DNA from: Vreelandella venusta | GTDB lineage: Bacteria > Pseudomonadota > Gammaproteobacteria > Pseudomonadales > Halomonadaceae | Length of the DNA stretch: 64,000 bases | Direction of reading: 5' to 3' | Assembly: GCF_007989605.1 (NCBI RefSeq) | Contig: NZ_BJUL01000015.1 | Span: 1 to 64,000, forward strand | Shown: positions 17,306 to 25,772 of the stretch, piece by piece | Position numbering within the stretch: position 1 is the stretch's first letter | Layout of the letters: the number at the start of each line of letters is the position of its first letter | Made by a program: the position numbers and the translations under genes | The notes under the pieces: generated by a model | Databases searched by the model: none | What the model saw: the letters and a program-made list of their open reading frames with translations, nothing else | What the model was told of the DNA's origin: nothing

Positions 17306-18595
17306 ATGCCACAACCCACGCATCCATCACATCAGCGCCTGTGCGGCTGGAACGCCTGGCTCCCAGAGCGCCAGCCGAGCCCCGCCTTGCGTGGCCAAGC
17401 TGAGGCGGATGTCGTCATCATCGGGGCTGGTTACACCGGCTTCGCGGCAGCTACGGCCTGGCAGCAGGCGCGGCCTGAAGACCGCATCAAAATTCTTGAG
17501 GCCGACCAAGTAGGTGAAGGTAGCCCAGGGCGTAACTCTGGTTTCATGCTGGAAATCGCTTTAGCCAATGATGCTCGTCCCGAAGAACTTGAGCGCATGG
17601 GGACACTGAACGCGTTAAGCCGACAAACCATGGCGCTACTGCGCGAGCGGGTCGAACGGCTGGGAATTGACTGCCAACTTGAACGTAGCGGCACTTATCG
17701 TGCTGCCCGCAGTGCGATAGGCCAGCGCGCCTTGGCCCAGTATGAAGCTTTTCTTAACGCTGCAGGCCTTTCTTACCAGACCTTGAGTGCTAGCCAACTG
17801 GCTGAGCGAATTGGCACGCGCTACTACACACAGGGTATTTATTCACCGGACTGTTATCTGGTGCAGCCTGCAGCATTGATTGTTGGTTTAGCGGATTCAT
17901 TAGAAGCCGGAATCGAACTGCATGAGCACTCGCCCGCGACTCAAATCAAGCCTGATGGCAAAAAGTGGCGTGTCACCACACCCGAAGGCGAAGTAACGGC
18001 TGGGCAGGTAATCCTCGCCAATAACGCGTTTTCTAGAGCCTTGGGTGCAGACCCTTCGCGGCTAACCGCTATTTATACCTACGCCGCGATTACCGAGCCC
18101 CTACCAGAGCTTGAACGACAACGCATTGCTGCGACGACCTGGGGGCTGTTACCCGCGCATCGTTTGGGTTGTACGCTGCGCACCACCGCCGATGGGCGCT
18201 TGATGATTCGTTCGCGTTACAGCTATGAGCGCGAAGCCGATAACGCCCGTATTGAGGCTGAACTGAAAGCGAGCCTTGAGGCGCGCTATCCCGAACTCAC
18301 CCCAGTGCGCTTCGATAAGGTCTGGGGAGGGACCACCGGGCTGACCTATAACGGTGCGCCACTGTGGGGGGAGATCCAGCCCGGTTTGTATGTGTCAGCG
18401 GGGTGCAATGGCGGCGGTATCGTCAAGGGTACCTTCCTTGGCGATGCCTTGGCGCGCCATGCCATGGGCCAGCCGGTCGAAAATATTGCGTCGTTATTCG
18501 GCAAGGCGAGTTGGATGCCTGCCGATCCCCTGCGTCGGTTGGGTTTCTACCTGACCAGTGAAATGGAGCGCCGTAAGGCAAAGCAAGAAACTTGA
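17306..18595 (+). CDS. FAD-dependent oxidoreductase, DAO family (PuuB-like)
   Basis: FAD enzyme of 429 residues. The dinucleotide fold GAGYTGFAAATAW lies near residue 39 and the family block GSPGRNSGFM near residue 72. The C-terminal part has VWGGTTGLTYNGAPLWGEI and SAGCNGGGIVKGTFLGDALA. The architecture matches gamma-glutamylputrescine oxidase and related amine or N-methyl amino-acid oxidases. The exact substrate cannot be told. It lies between an IclR regulator and an NhaC-family transporter, which may import its substrate. Confidence 0.82.
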   Translation: MPQPTHPSHQRLCGWNAWLPERQPSPALRGQAEADVVIIGAGYTGFAAATAWQQARPEDRIKILEADQVGEGSPGRNSGFMLEIALANDARPEELERMGTLNALSRQTMALLRERVERLGIDCQLERSGTYRAARSAIGQRALAQYEAFLNAAGLSYQTLSASQLAERIGTRYYTQGIYSPDCYLVQPAALIVGLADSLEAGIELHEHSPATQIKPDGKKWRVTTPEGEVTAGQVILANNAFSRALGADPSRLTAIYTYAAITEPLPELERQRIAATTWGLLPAHRLGCTLRTTADGRLMIRSRYSYEREADNARIEAELKASLEARYPELTPVRFDKVWGGTTGLTYNGAPLWGEIQPGLYVSAGCNGGGIVKGTFLGDALARHAMGQPVENIASLFGKASWMPADPLRRLGFYLTSEMERRKAKQET

Positions 18596-18629
18596 TCCCC
18601 ACTCACCATTATAAAAAAGAGAGATGACA

Positions 18630-20036
18630 ATGGATCCTCAAGATCATATTGGGCTGCTGTCCATCATGCCGGCGGCGTTGGCTATTGTGCTGGCATTTAT
18701 TACCCGCAACACCGTTTTTTCGCTGGCAGTCGCCTGTTTCGTTGGAGTGATTACCCTGGGCAATGGCTTGATGGGCTTTCCCACGCTGTTAAAGGAAACT
18801 CTGGGCACCACCAGTTTCTCCTGGATACTGCTGTTGGAGCTTTTCATTGGCACAGTGATCGCGTTCTTCCAACGCACAGGGGCGATTCAGAACTTTACCG
18901 CCTGGGTGGAACGCCGTGCTTTGTCACGGGTAAGGGTTCAGTTGATTGCCTGGGTGATGGGCATGTTCGTTTTCTTCAGCGACTATTTCAGCCCCTTGTT
19001 TGTTGGTAGCACCATGCGTGGCCTGACGGATCGCTATCGGGTATCGCGGGAAAAGCTGGCGTATATCGCGGACTCCACTTCCGCCCCGGTGAGTGTGATG
19101 ATTCCGATTACCGGCTGGGCGGTGTTTATTTCTGGCTTACTGATTGGCATGGGGCCCATCGAAAATGCTGCTCAGGCGATGGGCGTGTTTCTACATGCGG
19201 TTCCCTTTAACCTCTATGCATGGCTCTCAGTGCTGGTCGTGGGGCTGGTCATTGTCGGTGTTATTCCACTGTTTGGACCGATGCGCGAAGCCGAGCGTCG
19301 CGCTCAGGAAGAGGGCAAAGTACTGCGTGATGGGGCAGAACCACTGGTGGGCGAGGAGCTGACCGAAATTCCGCCTTATGACGGTGCGCGTACCAACCTA
19401 TTCTGGAATTTTTTCGCCCCGGTGCTGGTGGTGATCAGCGTTGCTGTCGGCACCTTTATCGTGATGGACTCGGCCAAGACCATGGAAGCGTTTCTGGCGG
19501 CTTCTGTGTTTCTCGGTATCGTTATGCGCCTTCAGGGCATTCCCTTCAACGACATTATGAAAACCTCGATGGCCGGGATGAAGGGGGTAATGCCAGCCAT
19601 TATTATTCTGGCGTTAGCCTATTCGTTGAATCAGCTTTCCAAAGATATGGGCACGGCCAGCTATATCGTTGAAGCCACCGGTGGCTGGCTGACACCGGCA
19701 TTACTGCCAGCGATGACATTCCTTATCGCTGCCGTTATCGCCTTTTCAACCGGTACCTCTTGGGGCACCTTCGCGATCATGATGCCGCTGGCTGTGCCGC
19801 TGGCATTCAACTTCAGCAGCGATATGCTGACACCGCTGGTATATGCCACGGTGGCAGCCGTAGCGGGTGGCGGTGTGTTCGGGGATCACTGTTCGCCGTT
19901 GTCGGATACCTCAGTGCTTGCCTCAACAGGGGCTGCTTCTGACCATATCGACCATATCAAGACGCAAATTCCCTTTGCGCTTGCCGTTGCCATACTCTCC
20001 TTGGCTGCTTACCTGTTGCTCGGCCTCACGCTGTAA
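18630..20036 (+). CDS. NhaC-family Na+/H+ antiporter
   Basis: Inner-membrane protein of 468 residues with about 11-12 hydrophobic segments. The NhaC-family blocks SFSWILLLELFIGTVIAFF and FSTGTSWGTFAIMMPLAVPL, and the segment GGGVFGDHCSPLSDTSVLAS, are conserved. The ATG at 18630 is preferred to 18624 because AAGAGAG is then properly spaced. Some relatives exchange amino or organic acids rather than just cations, and the operon with an oxidase suggests substrate transport here. That is inference. Confidence 0.83.
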   Translation: MDPQDHIGLLSIMPAALAIVLAFITRNTVFSLAVACFVGVITLGNGLMGFPTLLKETLGTTSFSWILLLELFIGTVIAFFQRTGAIQNFTAWVERRALSRVRVQLIAWVMGMFVFFSDYFSPLFVGSTMRGLTDRYRVSREKLAYIADSTSAPVSVMIPITGWAVFISGLLIGMGPIENAAQAMGVFLHAVPFNLYAWLSVLVVGLVIVGVIPLFGPMREAERRAQEEGKVLRDGAEPLVGEELTEIPPYDGARTNLFWNFFAPVLVVISVAVGTFIVMDSAKTMEAFLAASVFLGIVMRLQGIPFNDIMKTSMAGMKGVMPAIIILALAYSLNQLSKDMGTASYIVEATGGWLTPALLPAMTFLIAAVIAFSTGTSWGTFAIMMPLAVPLAFNFSSDMLTPLVYATVAAVAGGGVFGDHCSPLSDTSVLASTGAASDHIDHIKTQIPFALAVAILSLAAYLLLGLTL

Positions 20037-20040
20037 GCGA

Positions 20041-20084
20041 TAAGCCCTGCGCTAGGCCGCCTGAGGCCATTATCGCAGGGCTTA
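20041..20084. terminator. Terminator between the nhaC-like gene and the Rieske gene
   Basis: Outer stem TAAGCCCTGCG/CGCAGGGCTTA (11 bp, perfect) enclosing a smaller GGCC stem, between two convergent genes. It can act in both directions. Confidence 0.75.
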
Positions 20085-20092
20085 ATCTAGCA

Positions 20093-20458
20093 TCAGCCAA
20101 TGCAAACATTGCCTTGCGGGTCTTCAAACACCGGTATTGCGTCAAGATTATCAAAAGCACCTGCTAAGCAGTTGCCTGTTTTAATATCGAATGCTGCGCC
20201 ATGGGCACTGCATAGTAAGCGGTGCCCATCTGACGAAATGATGCTGTCCGACCGGTAATTTAATGGTAAGTATTGGTGGGGGCAGGCATTAACGTAGCAA
20301 TAAATGACACCATTTATGCGCGTTACAATCATCGGGAAAGGTGTGTCGTTACTAATAACTTCTATGCAGTGTGCATTGCCTTCTTCTATAAGATGAGAAG
20401 GGCAAACAATAGCCCCCTCTTGGGGGGCATTTGCATAGTTACGCCAAGCGTCTTGCAC
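20093..20458 (-). CDS. Rieske [2Fe-2S] protein, ferredoxin-like
   Basis: Small soluble protein of 121 residues with a GTG start behind AAGGAAA. The Rieske motif is complete: CPH near residue 64 and CSAH about 20 residues later, giving two Cys and two His ligands. There is no signal peptide or membrane anchor. It lies 46 bp downstream of the HPPD gene on the same strand, so it is probably cotranscribed. HPPD itself needs no ferredoxin. The protein may serve another oxygenase or an electron chain. The same fold is used in nitrite reductase small subunits and ring hydroxylase ferredoxins. Confidence 0.82.
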   Translation of the reverse strand: MQDAWRNYANAPQEGAIVCPSHLIEEGNAHCIEVISNDTPFPMIVTRINGVIYCYVNACPHQYLPLNYRSDSIISSDGHRLLCSAHGAAFDIKTGNCLAGAFDNLDAIPVFEDPQGNVCIG

Positions 20459-20504
20459 AGTGTTTCCTTTTCGTCAGCGCTAATTATGTTATTAAGCGTT
20501 TTTG

Positions 20505-21611
20505 CTATTCTGCAGTGCTTTGTAACACGCCGCGGTTAATTTGGTCCTCTTCGATGGATTCGAACAGAGCTTTAAAATTGCCCTCTCCAAACCCATCATC
20601 GCCTTTACGCTGGATAAACTCGAAGAAGATCGGGCCAATCACTGTTTTAGAGAAAATTTGTAGCAAAATTCTGGTTTCGCCACCGCCCACGACACCTTCG
20701 CCATCAATCAAAATGCCGCGGTTACGAAGTTTATCGAGAGGCTCTTGGTGACCTTTTACGCGCTCAAGTGATTTTTCATAATAGATGCTCGGCGGACCAG
20801 GCATAAACTCAAGCCCTGCGTCAGCGATGGAATCTGTGCCGGTGTAGATATCGTTCGTTGCAATGGCGATATGCTGAATACCTTCGCCATTGTACTCGCG
20901 CAAGTACTCCTCAATTTGGCTGTGATCGTCGGCACTCTCGTTAATCGGAATGCGAATTTTGCCATCGGGAGAAGTTAATGCGCGGCTAGTAAGGCCGGTA
21001 ACTTTACCAGCGATATCAAAGTAGCGTATTTCGCGGAAGTTAAAGGTGTCATGATAAAACTTATACCATGTGTCCATATTGCCGCGAATAACGTTATGAG
21101 TCAGGTGGTCAAGATAGTAAAAGCCAAACCCTTTAGGCTTAGGATCTACCTCATCTAACCAGTCAAACTCATTTGCGTAACAGCTACCTTTATCGCCATA
21201 CGTATCAATAAAGTAAAGCAGCGAGCCACCAATACCGACAACCGCTGGCGCATCGATAGATTTATTGCCAGTGAACTCTTCAGCCCCTAACTCAACGGCA
21301 CGTTTTAGGGCGTGCTGAGCATCAACAACGCGCCAAGCCATGGCCGGTGCACAGGGGCCGTGCGCCTCAATAAACGCTGACGCATGGGAGTTAGGCTCGC
21401 TGTTAAGCAGATAGTTAATATCACCCTGACGATAAACGGTGACTGACTTGTCACGGTGTTTTGCAACAGGAACGAAGCCCATTTGCCGAAATAGGCTGTC
21501 TAACTTTTCCGGCTCAGGATGGGCAAATTCAACAAATTCAAAACCATCGGTGCCCGCTGGGTTTGCATCGCTTATGGTTACGTTTGGCGCGTCATGAGGA
21601 AAAGGTCCCAT
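20505..21611 (-). CDS. hpd: 4-Hydroxyphenylpyruvate dioxygenase
   Basis: Non-heme iron enzyme of 368 residues that turns 4-hydroxyphenylpyruvate into homogentisate. Two vicinal-oxygen-chelate halves are present. The iron ligands can be placed: His in HLTHNV (about residue 170), His in GIQHIAIATND (about 244) and Glu in PIFFEFIQRKG (about 332). The C-terminal GFGEGNFKALFESIE is a strong family signature. The start at 21611 follows AGGAGA; the longer frame to 21674 is rejected. It is divergent from an Lrp-type regulator and close to phhR. The later homogentisate enzymes are encoded at 36.6-39.6 kb. Confidence 0.95.
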   Translation of the reverse strand: MGPFPHDAPNVTISDANPAGTDGFEFVEFAHPEPEKLDSLFRQMGFVPVAKHRDKSVTVYRQGDINYLLNSEPNSHASAFIEAHGPCAPAMAWRVVDAQHALKRAVELGAEEFTGNKSIDAPAVVGIGGSLLYFIDTYGDKGSCYANEFDWLDEVDPKPKGFGFYYLDHLTHNVIRGNMDTWYKFYHDTFNFREIRYFDIAGKVTGLTSRALTSPDGKIRIPINESADDHSQIEEYLREYNGEGIQHIAIATNDIYTGTDSIADAGLEFMPGPPSIYYEKSLERVKGHQEPLDKLRNRGILIDGEGVVGGGETRILLQIFSKTVIGPIFFEFIQRKGDDGFGEGNFKALFESIEEDQINRGVLQSTAE

Positions 21612-21674
21612 CGCTGTCTCTCCTATTATTATCTTGTAAGTGAACAGGCTCAGTATAGGGAAGAGATGGTGCAA

Positions 21675-21695
21675 TTAGGTTGCAAACTAACCTAA
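21675..21695. promoter_or_regulatory. Candidate operator between hpd and the Lrp-type gene
   Basis: Inverted repeat TTAGGTT-N7-AACCTAA with perfect 7-bp arms, in the 129-bp gap between the divergent hpd and Lrp genes. Its place fits control of hpd by the adjacent regulator. Only symmetry and position support it. Confidence 0.5.
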
Positions 21696-21740
21696 GATAA
21701 CGCCAAATAGCGCACAGCTTGTGCGTGACTGGAGTGTTGT

Positions 21741-22217
21741 ATGCACGGAATTTCTTTGGATCGATATGATCTTGCAATTTTATCAGTTTTGCAGAAGAAC
21801 TCAGACCTCACCAATTCAGAGTTGGGAGAACGTGTCAGCCTGTCTCCCTCTCAGTGCTCCCGGCGCAAAGCGCGGCTAGAAGCTGAAGGGGTGATTAAGG
21901 GATATTCGGCGAGGCTTGATGCCTCCAGCTTAGGGTTTGGCTTGCGTGCGATTACTCGCGTTAATCTCAAAGCGCATGGTGAGAGCATGGATGATGATTT
22001 TGTAACGTTACTGACAAAGCACGCCATGGTGCGTGAGGCTTATTCTGTGTCGGGGGATGCGGATTATGTACTGCATGTGATCGCCAAGGATCTCACCGAG
22101 TTTTCAGACTTTATTCACCACCACTTATTACCTCATCCTAATGTCACCCAGGTTCGCTCTGAAATCATACTGCGGAGTATGAAAGAAGAGCAGGGGCTGC
22201 CGGTGAGCGGTGGCTAA
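21741..22217 (+). CDS. Lrp/AsnC-family regulator next to hpd
   Basis: Regulator of 158 residues. The N-terminal helix-turn-helix (NSELGERVSLSPSQCSRRKARLEAEGVI) is followed by an effector-binding RAM domain containing VREAYSVSGDADYVLHV. GGAGTG precedes the ATG. It is divergent from hpd, and Lrp-type regulators beside hpd are common in Proteobacteria, where they activate it. The ligand is probably an aromatic amino acid or a 2-oxo acid from it, which is inference. Confidence 0.87.
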   Translation: MHGISLDRYDLAILSVLQKNSDLTNSELGERVSLSPSQCSRRKARLEAEGVIKGYSARLDASSLGFGLRAITRVNLKAHGESMDDDFVTLLTKHAMVREAYSVSGDADYVLHVIAKDLTEFSDFIHHHLLPHPNVTQVRSEIILRSMKEEQGLPVSGG

Positions 22218-22288
22218 GCGATGTCCGAAGTCACTGGTTTTTCAGGCAGGCCTAAGCAACTACGTTAGTTTTGTGTGGTGAGGGTGCT

Positions 22289-23851
22289 ATGCGTCTAAAA
22301 TTTTACTGTCAGAACCGGATCGGTATTCTTCGCGATATAGTGGCCCAGTTTGCTGACTACCGAATAAATGTCGCGCGGGGCGAAGTTGGCGGCGAGCAGG
22401 GCAATACCATCTACTTGCATGTCCCGAAGTTGCTTAATGCTCAACTGAGTACGCTTAAACCGGCACTGGAAGCTATTCCAGGGGTGTTTGGCGTCAAACG
22501 TGCGAGCTTGATGCCCAGCGAGCGTCGTCATTTGGAGTTGGATGCATTGCTGTCTTCGCTGTCTGACCCCGTGATGTCGATAGATATGCAGGGTCGCATT
22601 GTAGCGGCCAATCGTATCGCCGTTCAGGTATTGGGGGTACGCGTTCAAGAAGTGCCAGGGCTATCGCTGGATCGCTACCTTGACGAAGTCGATCTTCCTG
22701 AGGTGATTCGACGCAACAACTCACGAATCAATGGGCTGCGGATTAAGCTGAAGGGCGATACCTATCTCGCCGATATTGCACCACTGCACACCGAAGATAC
22801 TAAGGTGGATTCATTAGCCGGAGCGGTGGTGACATTGCACCGTGCCGACCGTATCGGGGCACGTATTTATCAGGTGCAGCGCCAGGAGCTGCGTGGCTTT
22901 GAGGCCATCTTTCAGTCGAGTTCACGACTGGCCGCCGTGATCAATGAGGCGCGGCGCATGGCGCCACTGGATGCGCCGTTGCTGATTGTAGGGGAAACAG
23001 GGACTGGGAAAGAACTGGTCGCCAGAGCCTGCCATTTGGCAAGCCATCGCGGGCAAGCGCCGTTTGTGGTGCTCAACTGTGCCGGGCTGCCAGAATCAAT
23101 GGCCGAGACAGAGCTTTTCGGTTATGCGCCGGGTGCTTTTGAAGGCGCTCGGCCAGAAGGCAAGCTTGGCCTTCTGGAGCTTAACGAAGGCGGCACCGTG
23201 TTTCTCGATGAAGTCGGTGAAATGAGCCCACGGCTGCAGACAAAGCTGTTGCGTTTTCTTCAAGATGGCGGCTTCCGGCGCGTGGGGAGCGACGAAGAAA
23301 CCTTCCTGGATGTCCGAGTGATCTGTGCTACTCAACAGAACCTGCCGCAGCTGTGTAGTGACGGGCTATTTCGACTGGATCTTTATCACCGACTTAATGT
23401 GCTGTTGCTACAGGTCCCTCCCTTACGTGAATGTTTGGACGGCATCGAGGAGTTGGCGAGCTATGTGCTTGATCGTGCGGCGCGCCAGATAGGCTGCCCT
23501 TTGCCTGAACTTTCACCTGCTGCGTTGGAAAAAATCACCCGCTACGACTGGCCGGGCAACGTGCGTCAGTTGGAAAATGTATTGTTCCAGGCGGTGTCGC
23601 TATGTGAAGAGCAAGCCATTCAGCCGGTGCATTTGCGTCTTCCTCACAGCGAAGCGTCTTCTGAGCTAGCGGGTATTCCGTTAGAGGGAAGCTTGAGCGA
23701 CATGCTAGGCGAGGTGGAGCGAACTATCTTGAGTACGCTGTATCAGCAGTACCCCTCCAGCCGCCAGTTAGGCAAGCGGTTGGGTGTTTCCCACACGACC
23801 ATTGCCAATAAACTCAAACGTTACGGTATTGGTGCTCAAGACGGTACTTGA
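22289..23851 (+). CDS. phhR: TyrR/PhhR-type aromatic amino acid regulator
   Basis: Regulator of 520 residues, colinear with E. coli TyrR. The ACT domain starts MRLKFYCQNRIGILRDIV, then comes the characteristic MPSERRHLELDALLSSL linker and a PAS domain, then an AAA+ core with Walker A GETGTGKE and Walker B TVFLDEVGEM. The C-terminal helix-turn-helix ends RLGVSHTTIANKLKRYG. The sigma-54 contact loop reads GAFEGA, not GAFTGA, so it should work with sigma-70 as PhhR and TyrR do. The start at 22289 follows GAGGGTG; 22271 is less likely. The stop codon lies inside a 12-bp tandem repeat. Two matching boxes lie before the next gene. Confidence 0.92.
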   Translation: MRLKFYCQNRIGILRDIVAQFADYRINVARGEVGGEQGNTIYLHVPKLLNAQLSTLKPALEAIPGVFGVKRASLMPSERRHLELDALLSSLSDPVMSIDMQGRIVAANRIAVQVLGVRVQEVPGLSLDRYLDEVDLPEVIRRNNSRINGLRIKLKGDTYLADIAPLHTEDTKVDSLAGAVVTLHRADRIGARIYQVQRQELRGFEAIFQSSSRLAAVINEARRMAPLDAPLLIVGETGTGKELVARACHLASHRGQAPFVVLNCAGLPESMAETELFGYAPGAFEGARPEGKLGLLELNEGGTVFLDEVGEMSPRLQTKLLRFLQDGGFRRVGSDEETFLDVRVICATQQNLPQLCSDGLFRLDLYHRLNVLLLQVPPLRECLDGIEELASYVLDRAARQIGCPLPELSPAALEKITRYDWPGNVRQLENVLFQAVSLCEEQAIQPVHLRLPHSEASSELAGIPLEGSLSDMLGEVERTILSTLYQQYPSSRQLGKRLGVSHTTIANKLKRYGIGAQDGT

Positions 23852-23905
23852 AACGATACTTGAAACGGCACTTGAAACAGCTCTTGAGACAGCACCTGAA
23901 GCCGT
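23846..23905 (+). repeat. 12-bp tandem repeat across the phhR stop codon
   Basis: Five units of 12 bp following ACTTGAAACGGC. Units 1-3 are nearly identical (ACTTGAAACGAT, ACTTGAAACGGC, ACTTGAAACAGC), and units 4-5 are diverged (TCTTGAGACAGC, ACCTGAAGCCGT). The phhR stop codon is the TGA of the first unit. Because 12 is a multiple of three, unit gain or loss would not shift frames. Confidence 0.85.
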
Positions 23906-23962
23906 ATTCAAGAGTCTACTTAAGCAAAGTCTTAAAAAAATGCGTGTAGCAAGCGAATTAAC

Positions 23963-23980
23963 TGTCACGATTTGTTTACA
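23963..23980. promoter_or_regulatory. TyrR/PhhR box 1 upstream of the NSS symporter
   Basis: TGTCAC-N6-TTTACA. It matches the TyrR/PhhR box TGTAAA-N6-TTTACA at 10 of 12 defined bases. It lies about 290 bp before the symporter start and 72 bp from box 2. Confidence 0.6.
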
Positions 23981-24034
23981 GTTTGTCAGAAAAATACAAC
24001 AGCGAGACACCACGCTTCGGCATTTTTTTCCGAG

Positions 24035-24052
24035 TGTAACGATTTCTTTACA
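24035..24052. promoter_or_regulatory. TyrR/PhhR box 2 upstream of the NSS symporter
   Basis: TGTAAC-N6-TTTACA, 11 of 12 defined bases of the TyrR box and a strong-type match. Both boxes share the central GATTT, so they look like copies of one site. The gene for the regulator itself is just upstream. Confidence 0.7.
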
Positions 24053-24267
24053 GTTTCGTGCCGCTTCTACGGGCAGCGCCTCGCCGAATGCGATTTAACC
24101 CCATTCCTGCCCTATGGCTATCTCCCTAGACTCTTTATAGATTGCTCTTTATAACTGATTGACCGCAGTTGGTTGGCTTTTATGGGCAGTTAATCGCTCT
24201 TAAGTAGCTGTTCTAGCTGCTCATAATAAATAGCCTAAAAAACAATATAAATTTATAAGGTTTCCCA

Positions 24268-25728
24268 ATGACAACGACAAATACGCCCCCCAAAACACTG
24301 TGGCTGGGCCGCTGGGGGTTTGTGCTAGCAGCCACTGGTTCGGCAGTGGGTCTGGGTAATATCTGGAAGTTTCCTTACATTACTGGCGAATTCGGAGGTG
24401 GCGCTTTTGTGCTGGTCTATTTGGCCTGCATATTGGCGGTAGGTGTGCCTATCATGATGGCTGAAATCAGCTTCGGGCGTCGTGGCAGGGGCAGCCCGAT
24501 TGATGCTATCCGTCGAGTGGTGCATGAATCGGGGCGCGGCAGTTTCTGGTCGATTTTTGGCTGGATGGCCATGCTGTGTGGTTTCATGATTCTGTCGTTC
24601 TACGTGGTGGTCGCTGGCTGGTCATTTTCCTATCTGTGGAAACTGCTGAGCGGCGGGCTAGCCGGTAATAGTGTCGATGAGATGGCGGCAATTTTTGCCG
24701 CTAATAATGCCAATCCTTTCACGTTAGGTGCCTGGAGCACGCTAGTGACGGTGCTGACCATGTTCATCGTCGGCAAAGGCGTACAAGCAGGCATCGAAAA
24801 GAGTGTTAGTTGGATGATGCCAGGCATGGTGATCATGCTGGGCATACTGATCGGCTACGGTGCTTTTTCTGGTGGCTTTGCCGAAGCTTGGTCTTTTCTG
24901 TTTTCTTTCAATGCCGAAGGGTTAAGCAGTGAAGGGCTCTTAGCAGCACTGGGGCATGCCTTCTTTACCTTGTCGCTCGCGTCTGGTGCCATTCTTACCT
25001 ACGGCTCTTACCTGCCAGAAGGGCACTCCATTGCACGCACGACATTCAGTGTCGCCATTGCTGATACCGTTGTCGCGCTGATGGCTGGCTTGGCTATTTT
25101 CCCGATTATTTTCGCTAACGGAATGAATCCCGGCCAAGGGCCAGGATTGATTTTCATGAGCTTACCGCTGGCCTTCCAAGCAATGCCGTTTGGCACCTTG
25201 TTTGGTGTGCTGTTCTTCGTGATGCTATCAATGGCCGCGCTTACGTCGTCGATCTCAATGATCGAAGCGACAGTGGCTTGGCTCGTTGCCAGTAAAGGGA
25301 TGACGCGTAAACGGGCATCCTGGGGTGTGGGTATCGTACTGTGGCTGGTGAGCACCCTGGCAATGCTGTCGTTCAATGTGGGCGCAGACTGGACGGTGGC
25401 AGGCCGTACTTTCTTCGACTGGCTGGATTACCTGACCTCCCGCTGGATGATGCCGCTAGGCGGTTTAGGTACGGCACTGATGGCAGGCTTCCTGCTGCGT
25501 ACTGAACTATTCAGGGAAGAACTAGGACTCTCCCGTACCCAGCACACACTGTGGCTGTTTATGGTGCGTTACGTTAGCCCGTTAGGCATCGTGTTAATTT
25601 TCATCGATGCGCTGGGCCTCGCTACCCTCCAGATAGGTACTCAGTGGCCGTGGTTGCTAGCCCTGCTGGTGGTTATTACCGTGGTGGGCGAGTTGGCTAG
25701 CCCGCGCCTGCGTCACCAAGCGTCGTAA
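24268..25728 (+). CDS. NSS-family sodium-dependent symporter, probably for aromatic amino acids
   Basis: Sodium:neurotransmitter symporter family protein of 486 residues with 11-12 membrane segments. The family start GSAVGLGNIWKFPYITGEFG (residues about 22-41) carries the unwound TM1 that binds sodium and the substrate amino group. Bacterial relatives include the tryptophan carrier TnaT and the tyrosine carrier Tyt1. Two PhhR-type boxes lie upstream and phhR is the preceding gene, so tyrosine or phenylalanine uptake is likely; that is inference. A strong terminator follows. Confidence 0.85.
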   Translation: MTTTNTPPKTLWLGRWGFVLAATGSAVGLGNIWKFPYITGEFGGGAFVLVYLACILAVGVPIMMAEISFGRRGRGSPIDAIRRVVHESGRGSFWSIFGWMAMLCGFMILSFYVVVAGWSFSYLWKLLSGGLAGNSVDEMAAIFAANNANPFTLGAWSTLVTVLTMFIVGKGVQAGIEKSVSWMMPGMVIMLGILIGYGAFSGGFAEAWSFLFSFNAEGLSSEGLLAALGHAFFTLSLASGAILTYGSYLPEGHSIARTTFSVAIADTVVALMAGLAIFPIIFANGMNPGQGPGLIFMSLPLAFQAMPFGTLFGVLFFVMLSMAALTSSISMIEATVAWLVASKGMTRKRASWGVGIVLWLVSTLAMLSFNVGADWTVAGRTFFDWLDYLTSRWMMPLGGLGTALMAGFLLRTELFREELGLSRTQHTLWLFMVRYVSPLGIVLIFIDALGLATLQIGTQWPWLLALLVVITVVGELASPRLRHQAS

Positions 25729-25735
25729 GCTACCT

Positions 25736-25768
25736 AAGCGCTCCCATCGCTAGTCGATGGGAGCGCTT
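25736..25768. terminator. Bidirectional terminator after the NSS symporter
   Basis: Perfect 14-bp stem AAGCGCTCCCATCG/CGATGGGAGCGCTT with a 5-nt loop, followed by TTGTATT. It separates two convergent genes. Confidence 0.88.
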
Positions 25769-25772
25769 TGTA

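Noticed and set aside
23784..24098. Plus-strand 104-codon frame across the phhR end with an LET-A repeat
   Set aside because: It starts inside phhR in another frame and its repeats come from the 12-bp DNA repeat. It also runs through both PhhR boxes and has no ribosome site.
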